64,000 nucleotides of DNA. Origin: Planctomycetota bacterium (GTDB taxonomy: Bacteria; Planctomycetota; Phycisphaerae; Phycisphaerales; SM1A02). Below, piece by piece: positions 17,996 to 26,576 of the stretch. The position numbers were made by a program, and so were the translations under genes. Positions within the stretch are counted from its first letter, which is position 1. Every line of letters starts with the position of its first letter. The notes under the pieces were generated by a model. The model was not told the origin of the DNA, searched no databases, and saw only the letters and a list, made by a program, of their open reading frames with translations. The DNA lies in contig RFON01000004.1 in NCBI GenBank assembly GCA_009926625.1, positions 1 through 64,000 on the forward strand. Direction: 5' to 3'.

Positions 17996-20900
17996 ATGTT
18001 TGTCCTGCACGCCAATTGGTCTGGTTCCGCTTTGCACCTCTGGGGCGAATCCCTGAGCGCGGCCCGACTCGGTCACACCGCTTCGCGCACCGCTGCGCAC
18101 CCGTGGGGGACTGCGGCGAAGGATTTGACCGCGGCACTTGATGCGCTCGATGCGGGGCTCGGTTCCGGCACCCCCGACACGCTGCGACTGCTGTTGCCTC
18201 ACCTCGGTGGCGCAGCGCCTCAGGTGCTCCCATCGAGCAAGTTGGCTGCGCTGCTGGGGCGCGTGAGTGACGATGCGGAGACGCTGACGCTTGAGCCGTG
18301 CACGGTGCCGAGCATTCGCGTTGCCGCCTCGCATGCGCTCGATCGAATCCTGAAGATCCGGAGTGCGCTCGCTTCTGCGGACGGCATGATCGCCGCAGGG
18401 CATGACCTGGAGTGGTGGTATTCGCTTGCGGACTTCAGCGTGAACGCCGTCGCGGATCAGCGGGTCGTGCCGACGGTGATTCAGGAACAAGGTGGCGGGT
18501 TCCGAGGGCAATGGCGTCCCTGGTTGAATGACAGCGACACGAACGAGTCGGTGGCGGACCTCATCGCCAGCATGCCGGCGGTGGTGCGCGCGGTGGACGG
18601 TGCCGACGGTCAAGCATGGCCGATCGTCGATGGATTCCTCGCTGCCGCAACGGACTCCCTCGTGCGGGATTCGCTCGTCGCCGAGACATACGAGGATTCG
18701 ATCGAGGCATGCGATCCGACGACGGACCCGCATGTCTCATGGCTCACCGGACTGGTGCGTTCCACGGATGCGATCCGCACTGGACGCGGCGGCGCATTCG
18801 ACCTGCTGCGCGGCGCTCGCGGTTGGCTTGGGCTCCTCGATGAGGCGCGCGAGGCGCGGGCACTTTGCCTTGGCTTGCGGCTCGAAGAGCCCGCGCTCGA
18901 TGCGGCAGACACAGGCATCGACGCGACATGGCGCGTTCACTTCATGCTGGTCGATCCAGAGACCAATGAAACGGTGATCGATGCATCCGCGCTCTTCAGC
19001 CGCGGCGATGCGCGTCGGCGAGGGGCGGCGCAGGCGCGCGACGAGGAACTGTCGGGCATGCTGCTGCAGGAACTCGCGCGGGCAAGCCGCATCTGGACGG
19101 AACTGGACGACGCGCTCGAAGAGGAACGCCCGACGGGCATCGATCTCGATACGCGCCGCGCCTACCAGTTCATGCGGGAGATGCGGCCGATCCTGCTCGA
19201 AGCGGGATTCGTCGTGGAGATCCCCTCGTGGTGGGGCGAGTCGACGAGCCGTATCAATGCGCATCTCCTGATCGATTCACCCGATGAACTTCCGCCGATG
19301 ATGTCGCAAGGCGCGCGTGGTGCCGCGCTCGGCGGCGGACTGCAGTCGCTGGTGGGCTACCGCTGGCAGGTGACGCTCGGTTCGCAGGTCGTTTCCGTGG
19401 ACATGCTGGAACGCCTTGCTGCGAACAAGGCGCCCCTCGTGCGAATCGGCGGACAGTGGATCGACCTGCGCCCAGAGGACATCGAATCGGCACTGCGTTT
19501 CTTGCGCGGGCACCCTGGCGGCACGATGACGCTGATCGAAGCACTGCGCATGGCCAACGGCATCGATGGACCGCCCGAGGCGCTGCCGGTCGCGGGCATC
19601 CAGGCGACGGGCTGGGTTCGCCAACTCATCGCGGGCGATGACGGCTCCGAATCGTTTCGGCTCACGGAAGCGCCGAGTGCGTTCAAGGGAACGCTCCGTC
19701 CCTACCAATTGTCGGGACTCAGTTGGCTCGCATTCCTCGATCGGCTCGGGCTCGGTGGCTGCCTCGCGGATGACATGGGCCTTGGCAAGACGATCCAGTT
19801 GATTGCGCTCCTTCAGCATGAGCGCGCCGTGAGTGGCGGGCAACCCGTCGGGCCAACGCTGTTGGTGACGCCTATGTCCGTGATGGGGAACTGGCGACGG
19901 GAACTGCAGCGGTTTTCACCTGAGCTTCGCGTGCACATCCAGCATGGGCTCGACCGCCCCGCGGGCGAACGCCTGCGAAGCGCGGCAGAGTCGGCCGATG
20001 TCGTCCTCACCACCTATGCGATCACCGTTCGCGACAAGGACGACCTGCAGTCCATTCCGTGGCGCCGCGTGGTGCTCGATGAAGCGCAGTACATCAAGAA
20101 CCCGCCGACCAAGCAGACCGCCGCGATCCGCGCCATCCAGTCGCAGTCGCGCATCGCGCTCACGGGAACGCCAGTCGAGAATCGACTCGCGGAACTCTGG
20201 TCGATTCTCGAGTTCTGCTGCCCCGGCTACCTCGGCAGCCAGCCGGACTTCCGCCGTCGCTTCGCAGTGCCGATCGAACGCAACCGCGATCCGAAGTCGG
20301 GCGAACGACTTCGCCATCTCGTTCGCCCATTCGTGCTGCGACGGCTGAAGACAGACCGCACGGTCATCTCGGATCTGCCGCCGCTCGTGGAAGCGCGTCA
20401 GCACATCACGCTTTCCGACGAACAGACGCGCCTGTACGAGCAGGTGGTGAAGACGATGCTGCAGCAAGTCGATCAAGCCGAGGGAATCCGTCGGCGCGGA
20501 CTCATTCTCAGCGCACTCGTCAAACTCAAGCAGATCTGCAATCACCCCTCGCACTACCTCGGCGAAGTGGCCCCAGTGGCAGCGGCCAAGGAGGCGAACG
20601 CTGCCGACGGGGGGAAGAAGATCGACAGGAAGAAGCCCGCCGGCAAGCGTGGGGCGCAGCAGGCGACCGCGAAGCCCGCAGCGCTGCCGAGCGATGAGAC
20701 GCTTGATCCGCTTGATGCGATTGATGCCCAGGAGAACCTTGCGGCACCCATCGTGCTGCCTCCCGCTGCGCTCGAGCCCGCGCGCAGCGGCAAGACGCAA
20801 CGGCTCATGGAGATGCTCGATGAGATCGTTGCGGCGGGTGACTCGGCGCTGGTGTTCACCCAGTACCGCGCGATGGGACACCTGCTCGTCGCCATGATCC

Positions 20901-21334
20901 GTCAGGTGCTTGATGTGGATGCGCTCTTCCTCCATGGCGGCACAGCGCAGGGGCGCCGCGACGAACTGGTCGAGCGATTCCAGCGCGGCGACGGGAGCAC
21001 GCCGATCTTCGTGCTCAGTCTCAAGGCGGGTGGCGTCGGACTCAACCTCACCGCCGCCAATCATGTCATCCACTTCGATCGCTGGTGGAATCCCGCGGTC
21101 GAGAATCAGGCGACGGATCGTGCGTTCCGAATCGGGCAGACGCGCACCGTGAATGTGCACAAGTATGTCTGCACAGGGACGCTGGAGGAGCGCATCGATC
21201 AGATGATCGAACAGAAGACGGAACTGGCGGCGAACATCATCGGCGCGGGCGATGCATGGCTGACCGAACTGTCGACCGGCCAGTTGAAGGACCTGCTGTC
21301 GCTGCGCCGAACCGGCATGGAGGGCGGTGAATGA
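17996..21334 (+). CDS. SNF2-family DNA-dependent ATPase/helicase
   Basis: 1112 residues. The C-terminal half is a SNF2 motor: Walker A DMGLGKT near residue 594, DEAQ near 695, LTGTPVENRL near 722, VFTQYR near 957, and SLKAGGVGLNL through AFRIGQ near 1005-1045. The N-terminal 550 residues match the bacterial SNF2-associated domain found in Rad54-like helicases (opening LHANWSGSALHLWGE). A Lys/Ala/Pro-rich insertion of about 65 residues (from about 860) interrupts the second lobe. It has no TANNNT box or SD site and starts just after tRNA-Lys, so it may be read from the tRNA promoter. The ATGA-coupled next gene is a SWIM-finger protein, the usual companion. Probably remodels protein-DNA complexes; targets unknown. 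Confidence 0.93.
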   Translation: MFVLHANWSGSALHLWGESLSAARLGHTASRTAAHPWGTAAKDLTAALDALDAGLGSGTPDTLRLLLPHLGGAAPQVLPSSKLAALLGRVSDDAETLTLEPCTVPSIRVAASHALDRILKIRSALASADGMIAAGHDLEWWYSLADFSVNAVADQRVVPTVIQEQGGGFRGQWRPWLNDSDTNESVADLIASMPAVVRAVDGADGQAWPIVDGFLAAATDSLVRDSLVAETYEDSIEACDPTTDPHVSWLTGLVRSTDAIRTGRGGAFDLLRGARGWLGLLDEAREARALCLGLRLEEPALDAADTGIDATWRVHFMLVDPETNETVIDASALFSRGDARRRGAAQARDEELSGMLLQELARASRIWTELDDALEEERPTGIDLDTRRAYQFMREMRPILLEAGFVVEIPSWWGESTSRINAHLLIDSPDELPPMMSQGARGAALGGGLQSLVGYRWQVTLGSQVVSVDMLERLAANKAPLVRIGGQWIDLRPEDIESALRFLRGHPGGTMTLIEALRMANGIDGPPEALPVAGIQATGWVRQLIAGDDGSESFRLTEAPSAFKGTLRPYQLSGLSWLAFLDRLGLGGCLADDMGLGKTIQLIALLQHERAVSGGQPVGPTLLVTPMSVMGNWRRELQRFSPELRVHIQHGLDRPAGERLRSAAESADVVLTTYAITVRDKDDLQSIPWRRVVLDEAQYIKNPPTKQTAAIRAIQSQSRIALTGTPVENRLAELWSILEFCCPGYLGSQPDFRRRFAVPIERNRDPKSGERLRHLVRPFVLRRLKTDRTVISDLPPLVEARQHITLSDEQTRLYEQVVKTMLQQVDQAEGIRRRGLILSALVKLKQICNHPSHYLGEVAPVAAAKEANAADGGKKIDRKKPAGKRGAQQATAKPAALPSDETLDPLDAIDAQENLAAPIVLPPAALEPARSGKTQRLMEMLDEIVAAGDSALVFTQYRAMGHLLVAMIRQVLDVDALFLHGGTAQGRRDELVERFQRGDGSTPIFVLSLKAGGVGLNLTAANHVIHFDRWWNPAVENQATDRAFRIGQTRTVNVHKYVCTGTLEERIDQMIEQKTELAANIIGAGDAWLTELSTGQLKDLLSLRRTGMEGGE

Positions 21335-22245
21335 CGCAGCTCCCCGATCAGAGCCGACAGCGGCAGTCGGAAAATCCGCGCCGCGTCATCGGAGGCTTCC
21401 GCTTCAAGCGCAAGGGAGGCATCGAGAACTTCCCCTGGCACGCGGATCCCCTGCTGCGTTCCATCTTGATGGCTGCAGCCCCAGAGGCTGCCGAAGAAGG
21501 AAACCGATACGCCATCTCTGGACAGACCGCCACGATGATCGTGGCCGCGGGCAAGGTGAGTGCGTCCGTTCTCGGTCGGGCCTCGCGACCCTATCAACTG
21601 GAGTTCCACTTCAGCACATGGAGCCCCGAGGAGTGGGAGCGCCTCATCGGTGCGCTGAGCGCGGAGGCGCTGTACTCGGCGCGCTTTCTCGTGGATGAGA
21701 TGCCGCCGACCGTTGCCACGCTTGCCGAGTCGTTGTCGCTCGGTGCACCGCTCGTGCCGTCGAAGCCAGGCGGCAAGTCGGCGAGCGACCCACGCACCAC
21801 ATGCACCTGCGGTGGACAGCAACCCTGCAAGCACGCTGTCGCCGCGATGCACATCCTTGTCGAGCGACTTGAGACCGAGCCCCTGCTGCTGTTCACGCTG
21901 CGGGGCATGCCGCCCAAGCAGGTCATCGAACGCATCCAGGAACGCCGCACACTTTCGGCGCGCGGCGAGAGCCACGCACATCCGCTGCCGAGCGCGGCAT
22001 CGGACCATTCGCTCGCGCCGCCGCTGGCATCGCAGTTGGAGGACTTCTGGCGACCTGGCCGTCGGCTGCACGACTACGCGGCGCGACCCGCGCATCCGCA
22101 TGTGCCGTATGCACTGCTGCGGAGGCTCGGTGCGAGTCCGCTCGGAGGCAAGTTCCCGCTCGTGGGACTGCTTGCGAGCATCTACGATTCGCTTCGCACG
22201 CGTGGACTCCGCGCTCGTGACGGTGATCCGCCGAACGGCACCTGA
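21331..22245 (+). CDS. SWIM zinc-finger protein, SNF2 partner
   Basis: 304 residues. A CxCx5CxH SWIM motif (CTCGGQQPCKH) sits near residue 155-165 after an N-terminal region containing FPWHADPLLR and a YQLEFHF strand. The C-terminal 120 residues are Pro/His-rich and weakly conserved. The gene overlaps the SNF2 gene by ATGA, and SNF2-SWIM pairs are a known bacterial arrangement, so a joint role in binding DNA or proteins for the helicase is likely. A short frame starting at 21327 in another phase is a shadow. Confidence 0.85.
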   Translation: MTQLPDQSRQRQSENPRRVIGGFRFKRKGGIENFPWHADPLLRSILMAAAPEAAEEGNRYAISGQTATMIVAAGKVSASVLGRASRPYQLEFHFSTWSPEEWERLIGALSAEALYSARFLVDEMPPTVATLAESLSLGAPLVPSKPGGKSASDPRTTCTCGGQQPCKHAVAAMHILVERLETEPLLLFTLRGMPPKQVIERIQERRTLSARGESHAHPLPSAASDHSLAPPLASQLEDFWRPGRRLHDYAARPAHPHVPYALLRRLGASPLGGKFPLVGLLASIYDSLRTRGLRARDGDPPNGT

Positions 22246-22259
22246 GAAGCGGGCACAAC

Positions 22260-22265
22260 TACCAT
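22260..22265 (+). promoter_or_regulatory. -10 box TACCAT of the serine acetyltransferase gene
   Basis: TACCAT ends 6 bases before the GTG at 22272. The 13-mer CTACCATCTCTCT containing it occurs again, on the minus strand, in front of ribH. Confidence 0.45.
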
Positions 22266-22271
22266 CTCTCT

Positions 22272-23222
22272 GTGGCGGTTCCTGGACAATCGAATCGAGT
22301 TCGAAAGGCGAGCGAGCGCGCGGCACGCGTGCTCACGGCGCAACTCATCATGGAACTTCGGCGGCAGCGCCGATTGCCAAGCGATGTCGCCGTGGCTTGG
22401 GCGGGCAGCCGCCTGTGTGGCGCCCTGCTTGGGCTTCACGGCTTGGCCGGCGAATCGCGCGCAGAGGTGATCGACGATTGCGTCGACCTCTTTGAGCCGG
22501 AACTGTGTGCGGCGTTCGAGGCGAGCGGACATGGCGAACGCACAGCGCTCGCGAAGGCTCGCCGCGGCGTTCGATCGTTGATCGCGGCGCTGCCGGCGAT
22601 CCAGCGCACGCTGATGCTCGACCTTCATGCGGCGTATGAGCGTGATCCTGCCGCGACCAGTCGCATGGAGATTGCGCTGGCGTATCCAGGGATCCGCGCA
22701 CTGTGCACCCACCGCATTGCCCACCATTTTCATGGGCGCGGCGTGCCGCTGGTGCCGCGCATGCTCGCGGAATCTGCGCATGCATCAACGGGAATCGACA
22801 TTCATCCTGGTGCCAAGATCGGCGCAGGCTGCTTCATCGACCATGGCACAAGTGTCGTGATTGGCGAAACCACCGTGATTGGTCGCGACTGCACGCTCTA
22901 TCAGGGGGTGACGCTCGGTGCGCGCCGCTTTGACCGCACAGGCGACGGATCGCTGCGCCGAGGATCGAAGCGGCACCCCACGCTGCGCGATGGCGTGACT
23001 GTTTACGCCAATGCCACGATTCTCGGAGGCAAGACCATCATCGGCAGCGGATCCACGATCGCTGCGGGCGTGTTGGTGCAAGAGAGCGTGCCTCCGCGAT
23101 CGGTGGTGCGTCCTGGCAAGAACGAGATCGTCGTCGCACGCAGCGCGCCAAGCAGCAAGTCCAAGGCGAAGCCGCGCACAAAGCGCCGCGGCTCAACGCG
23201 CAGCTCAAACAGCGAACGGTGA
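22272..23222 (+). CDS. cysE: Serine O-acetyltransferase (CysE/EpsC type)
   Basis: Makes O-acetylserine for cysteine synthesis. The 316-residue protein has an alpha-helical N-terminal domain (about 20-160, with LAYPGIRALCTHRIAH) and a left-handed beta-helix from about residue 176: DIHPGAKIG, DHGTSVVIGE (catalytic Asp-His pair), TLYQGVTLG and ILGGKTIIG hexapeptide repeats. The C-terminus carries a Lys/Arg/Ser-rich tail of about 35 residues. The start is GTG, chosen because TACCAT lies six bases before it and the residues after it look coding; ATG 22350 is an alternative. No cysK follows. Confidence 0.92.
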   Translation: MAVPGQSNRVRKASERAARVLTAQLIMELRRQRRLPSDVAVAWAGSRLCGALLGLHGLAGESRAEVIDDCVDLFEPELCAAFEASGHGERTALAKARRGVRSLIAALPAIQRTLMLDLHAAYERDPAATSRMEIALAYPGIRALCTHRIAHHFHGRGVPLVPRMLAESAHASTGIDIHPGAKIGAGCFIDHGTSVVIGETTVIGRDCTLYQGVTLGARRFDRTGDGSLRRGSKRHPTLRDGVTVYANATILGGKTIIGSGSTIAAGVLVQESVPPRSVVRPGKNEIVVARSAPSSKSKAKPRTKRRGSTRSSNSER

Positions 23223-23228
23223 CCGAAG

Positions 23229-25052
23229 TCAGTTGGCTCCAGACGGGGAGCTTGGCGGGGAACTTGGCGGGCCACCCTGCGGCGAGTTTCGATCGCCACG
23301 ACCGCCACCTGGTCCGCCGCCACGACCGCCGCGCATGTTGCGGAACACCGCCTCACGCTCGTCCTCGTCGATCACGCCGTCCTTGTTCTTGTCCGCCGCC
23401 TTTGCAGCCTCTTGAAACTGCGGCGGCAGGTCGGTGATCTTGCCGGTACCGAACGCACCCGCATTGCGCCCACCATCGCGCCCCTTCGGGAGTTGCTCTT
23501 GCTGCGTTGCAGTCAGCAGACCTCGCAACTGCTCGAGGTACTTGGTGCCCATCGTGCCACGCTCGTCCATGAGATCGCCCACGGGATCAGATGTTGCACC
23601 CATGAAGCGCCCCATCATCATGGTGGGCGGCATTGTTCCAGCCATCACACCGATCATCCTTCCCGACTCTTCCAGGCGTTGCACAGGCTCGTCCTTGCGG
23701 GTCGTTGTGACGATCTTCTCGTTCATCGCTGTCAATCGACCTTCGTACTCAGCCTGCAGCGCAGCGACTGCGATTTGCTGCTCAGGGCTGAGGTCCGTCA
23801 TCTGCATGGCCTTCTCGAATGCCTCCGAGGTCCGCGTTTGACGGAAGACTCGGCGATACGCCGCGAGCAACGCCGCCTTCTTGAACTTCGCGCCCTCGTC
23901 GGGGGACATCGAGTCGGCGATCTGCGTGATGAAACGGTCGTTCACATCACGCACCGACTTCCGCAGCGCGATCTGCCGTTCTGCCATGGCCCGCGCGGCA
24001 TCGGCGTTGCCATCGAGCGTCAGCCGCATCATCTTCGGTTCGCTCTGCTCGACGAACGTATCGCGCGCAACGAGTGCTGAATCGAGTTCCACCTCGTACA
24101 GGTCAAGGATCTTCACCGCGCCGTCGATCGACGGCTGCGACAGCTCCGCCTCATCGATCACCAGGAACAGGTTGGTGCCCTCGCCCGAAAGCGCTTCGTT
24201 GCCAAGCGACTTCTCACGACGCAGGAACCGCTCAAACTTCGGGAAGTTGGCCTTCTGGGCGTCCGTCAGAAGGATCTCGATGGAGGTGACAAGTTCCTTC
24301 CGCATGCGCGCCTTCTCCGCCGTCCACCGATTCACTTCAGCGACAATCTCCTCCAAAATCGCCTTCGTCTCGACATCAGCGCCCGTCGCCTTGCGCTCTT
24401 CCATGATCTCGTTGCCGACCTTCTCCATTCGCTGACGCATGAAAGTGCGTCGCGCCTCTTCGGTCAGCGGACCACCGTTCTCGATCTCCATCTGCTCGAG
24501 GTCCGTTTCGATCGACTCACGGATCCCGCGCATGCGCTCCCGCATGTCACCTTGCATGTAGGTCTGGAACATGCGCATGCCAGCCTCTTGGATCTTGCCT
24601 TGCGACGCCTCCGCGGCTGGACCGAACGCGAGGTCGTAGTCGTTCACCAACGACTCGATCACTTCCATCTGCTGGTCATCGAAGTTGAGCTGCTCGCGGA
24701 AGAGGGGCACATCACGCCGCATGAAGTCTGGCTGGAATCGCGTCATGAACGAGGCGAACGCTCCCATGCCGCCGCCTGGTCCGCGCCCGCCACCGCCCCA
24801 TCCGCCGCCACCGCCGCCACCCATCCCGCCGCCTCGGCGTTCGCGCCCACCTTCGCCACCACCCTCACGACCACCCGCTCCACCTCGCTCACCCTGCGGC
24901 GGCGGCGCAGTCCGATCAGCCGCGCTTGCACCTTGCGGAGCTGCAGGTGCAGCGGGCGCCTGCGCGGCGGCGTTGCATGTCAACATCGCGGCGAATCCAA
25001 TGGCAATGGCGGAGACACCTACGCGGACGGACTTGCATGAAATGGCTTGCAT
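23229..25052 (-). CDS. Secreted Gly-rich protein with C-terminal EF-hand
   Basis: 607 residues. Signal peptide at 1-31 ending NAAAQA, then a Pro/Gly/Arg-rich low-complexity region (about 32-95), a long helical, charged region (about 100-540) with several RMEKVGNEI-like and QLNFDDQQMEVI stretches, and one clear EF-hand calcium loop DKNKDGVIDEDE near residue 554-565. It ends in a Gly-Arg-Pro-Ser tail. A GGAG six bases before the ATG supports the start, which is not leaderless. The region upstream has an eight-base tandem array. Function unknown; a calcium-binding periplasmic or surface protein is the best guess. Confidence 0.75.
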   Translation of the reverse strand: MQAISCKSVRVGVSAIAIGFAAMLTCNAAAQAPAAPAAPQGASAADRTAPPPQGERGGAGGREGGGEGGRERRGGGMGGGGGGGWGGGGRGPGGGMGAFASFMTRFQPDFMRRDVPLFREQLNFDDQQMEVIESLVNDYDLAFGPAAEASQGKIQEAGMRMFQTYMQGDMRERMRGIRESIETDLEQMEIENGGPLTEEARRTFMRQRMEKVGNEIMEERKATGADVETKAILEEIVAEVNRWTAEKARMRKELVTSIEILLTDAQKANFPKFERFLRREKSLGNEALSGEGTNLFLVIDEAELSQPSIDGAVKILDLYEVELDSALVARDTFVEQSEPKMMRLTLDGNADAARAMAERQIALRKSVRDVNDRFITQIADSMSPDEGAKFKKAALLAAYRRVFRQTRTSEAFEKAMQMTDLSPEQQIAVAALQAEYEGRLTAMNEKIVTTTRKDEPVQRLEESGRMIGVMAGTMPPTMMMGRFMGATSDPVGDLMDERGTMGTKYLEQLRGLLTATQQEQLPKGRDGGRNAGAFGTGKITDLPPQFQEAAKAADKNKDGVIDEDEREAVFRNMRGGRGGGPGGGRGDRNSPQGGPPSSPPSSPSGAN

Positions 25053-25058
25053 GAGTTG

Positions 25059-25062
25059 CTCC
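25059..25062 (-). promoter_or_regulatory. Shine-Dalgarno site of the EF-hand protein gene
   Basis: GGAG six bases before the ATG at 25052; this gene therefore has a leader, unlike most unit heads here. Confidence 0.5.
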
Positions 25063-25120
25063 AATTGGGGGCCTGCACCAGCGGAGGTGCAACGGCACAC
25101 ATGGGTTTCTTCGGACAATT

Positions 25121-25173
25121 GAACGCTCGAAAGCTCGAGACCTTGAAACCTCGAAACCTCGAAACCTCGAAAC
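25121..25173. repeat. Tandem array of an 8-base unit
   Basis: About 6.6 copies of GAAACCTC (TTTCGAGG on the other strand): the three units at 45-68 are exact and those at the left edge are diverged. It lies in the 232-base gap upstream of the EF-hand gene, about 70-120 bases from its start. The rest of the gap shows no gene. Confidence 0.85.
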
Positions 25174-25284
25174 AATGAACGGAACGAGCCGTGAGGATAC
25201 GGCGGAGAGCGGGGTTTCAAAGACGCTCCGTCAGCATTTCTGCCGCTCGAAGGCAATCGGGGACGCGGAACTGCGACGCGAGAT

Positions 25285-26523
25285 TCAGTCGGCGGCGACA
25301 ATCTTGAAGATCATGCCAGGCCCGTCGGCACCCGGGGAAGTTCCGCAAACGAACAGCGTTCCATCATTCGCCTCCCCAAAGCTTGCTGGGCAGAAACCAC
25401 GCTTGGTCATCACGACCTTTGGCTGCGATTTGAGGACACCGCCCTCGGCGCGCAAGCCCCAAAAAGTCCCAAAGGCGTAGTCCGCGTAGAGATACACGCC
25501 CGCAAGCGAGGGATACTCGCTGCCTCGGTACACGAATCCTCCCGTGACCGAGACGCCGTCGTTGTGCGGGTACTCGGCGATCGGCTCGATGAATCGCTCG
25601 CTCGCCTCGCTCGCATCTGGCACACCGTTCGTCGCGTGGAACCCCTCGCGCGGACGCCAACCGTAGTTGCCGCCCTTCACGATGATGTCGATTTCCTCAA
25701 AGGCATTTTGCCCAACATCACCTGCGTACAACTCCCCCGTCTTTCGATCGAAGGACATTCGCCAGACATTTCGCAGTCCATAGGCGTACATCTCGGGCTT
25801 CGCGGCGGGCTTGCCGACGAATGGGTTGTCACTCGGGATCGCGTAGAGCTTGCCATCCGCAGTGCGGTCCACATCGATCCGCATGATGCAGCCGAGAAGG
25901 GTGTTCGTGTTCTGCCCATTGCCCCACGGATCGTTCCCCGAGCCGCCATCGCCGCTCGACACATACATCATCCCATCGGGACCGAACAGCACCGTGCCAC
26001 CGTTGTGGTTCCACTCGGGATCCTCCACCGTCAGCAGCACCTCATGCGTCGCTGGATCGATGGTGCCGTCCGCCGCCATCGTGAGTCGGGCAAGCACCTC
26101 GCGCGCTGGATCCTTTCCGCTCTTGCGCGCCGTGTACCACACGAAGACCTGACGCGTCTCAGCGAAGCGCGGATGGAACGCCAGCGACAGCAGTCCCTGC
26201 TCATTGAACTTGTCATGAACGGGCCCCGTGAGATCGAGCACGAGTCTCCCCTCGTGCTCCGCGTTCGAGAGATCGAGTTCCACGACCCGTCCGGCCTGCT
26301 CCACTGCGTACAGCAGATTCGGCGAGTCGGGGCGCGCCACCACCTGCACTGGGCGCGTGAGCTTCGCCTTCGTCCACAGCCGCTGCAAGCGAATCTGCGG
26401 AATCTTCGCCGCTTCAGCGGGCGCCGCAGTGGACGGTGTCTGCGGCGCGCTGGTCTGCGACGCGCTCGGGGGCGACTGGAGGAACAACGAAAGGAGCACG
26501 GAAGTTGCCGCTGCGATCACCAT
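25285..26523 (-). CDS. Secreted PQQ-type glucose/sorbosone dehydrogenase-like protein
   Basis: 412 residues. An N-terminal signal (VIAAATSVLLSLFLQ) leads into a six-bladed beta-propeller of the soluble aldose sugar dehydrogenase family: EQGLLSLAFHP near residue 100, the catalytic histidine in WNHNGGT near 172, SSGDGG near 190, DVGQN near 267 and NYGWRPREG near 285. Expected to oxidise a sugar in the periplasm with PQQ. I start it at ATG 26523 because TACACT lies seven bases upstream; a GTG seven codons earlier would put that box inside the gene. Divergent from the DUF1080 gene. Confidence 0.87.
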   Translation of the reverse strand: MVIAAATSVLLSLFLQSPPSASQTSAPQTPSTAAPAEAAKIPQIRLQRLWTKAKLTRPVQVVARPDSPNLLYAVEQAGRVVELDLSNAEHEGRLVLDLTGPVHDKFNEQGLLSLAFHPRFAETRQVFVWYTARKSGKDPAREVLARLTMAADGTIDPATHEVLLTVEDPEWNHNGGTVLFGPDGMMYVSSGDGGSGNDPWGNGQNTNTLLGCIMRIDVDRTADGKLYAIPSDNPFVGKPAAKPEMYAYGLRNVWRMSFDRKTGELYAGDVGQNAFEEIDIIVKGGNYGWRPREGFHATNGVPDASEASERFIEPIAEYPHNDGVSVTGGFVYRGSEYPSLAGVYLYADYAFGTFWGLRAEGGVLKSQPKVVMTKRGFCPASFGEANDGTLFVCGTSPGADGPGMIFKIVAAD

Positions 26524-26530
26524 GGAGGGA

Positions 26531-26536
26531 AGTGTA
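26531..26536 (-). promoter_or_regulatory. -10 box TACACT of the sugar dehydrogenase gene
   Basis: TACACT ends 7 bases before the ATG at 26523. Confidence 0.5.
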
Positions 26537-26563
26537 GGCGTCACGCTTCAACGATCGCCCGCC

Positions 26564-26569
26564 TATTCT
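26564..26569 (+). promoter_or_regulatory. -10 box TATTCT of the DUF1080 operon
   Basis: TATTCT ends 7 bases before the ATG at 26577, leaving no room for a ribosome binding site. Confidence 0.55.
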
Positions 26570-26576
26570 GCGTCCA

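Noticed and set aside
19916-21160. Long minus-strand frame of 414 codons
   Set aside because: Antisense shadow of the SNF2 helicase; no domain recognised.
15805-22245. A DISARM-like defence locus from the methyltransferase and SNF2 helicase
   Set aside because: They are on opposite strands, separated by xerC and a tRNA, and no drmA, drmB or drmC is present.
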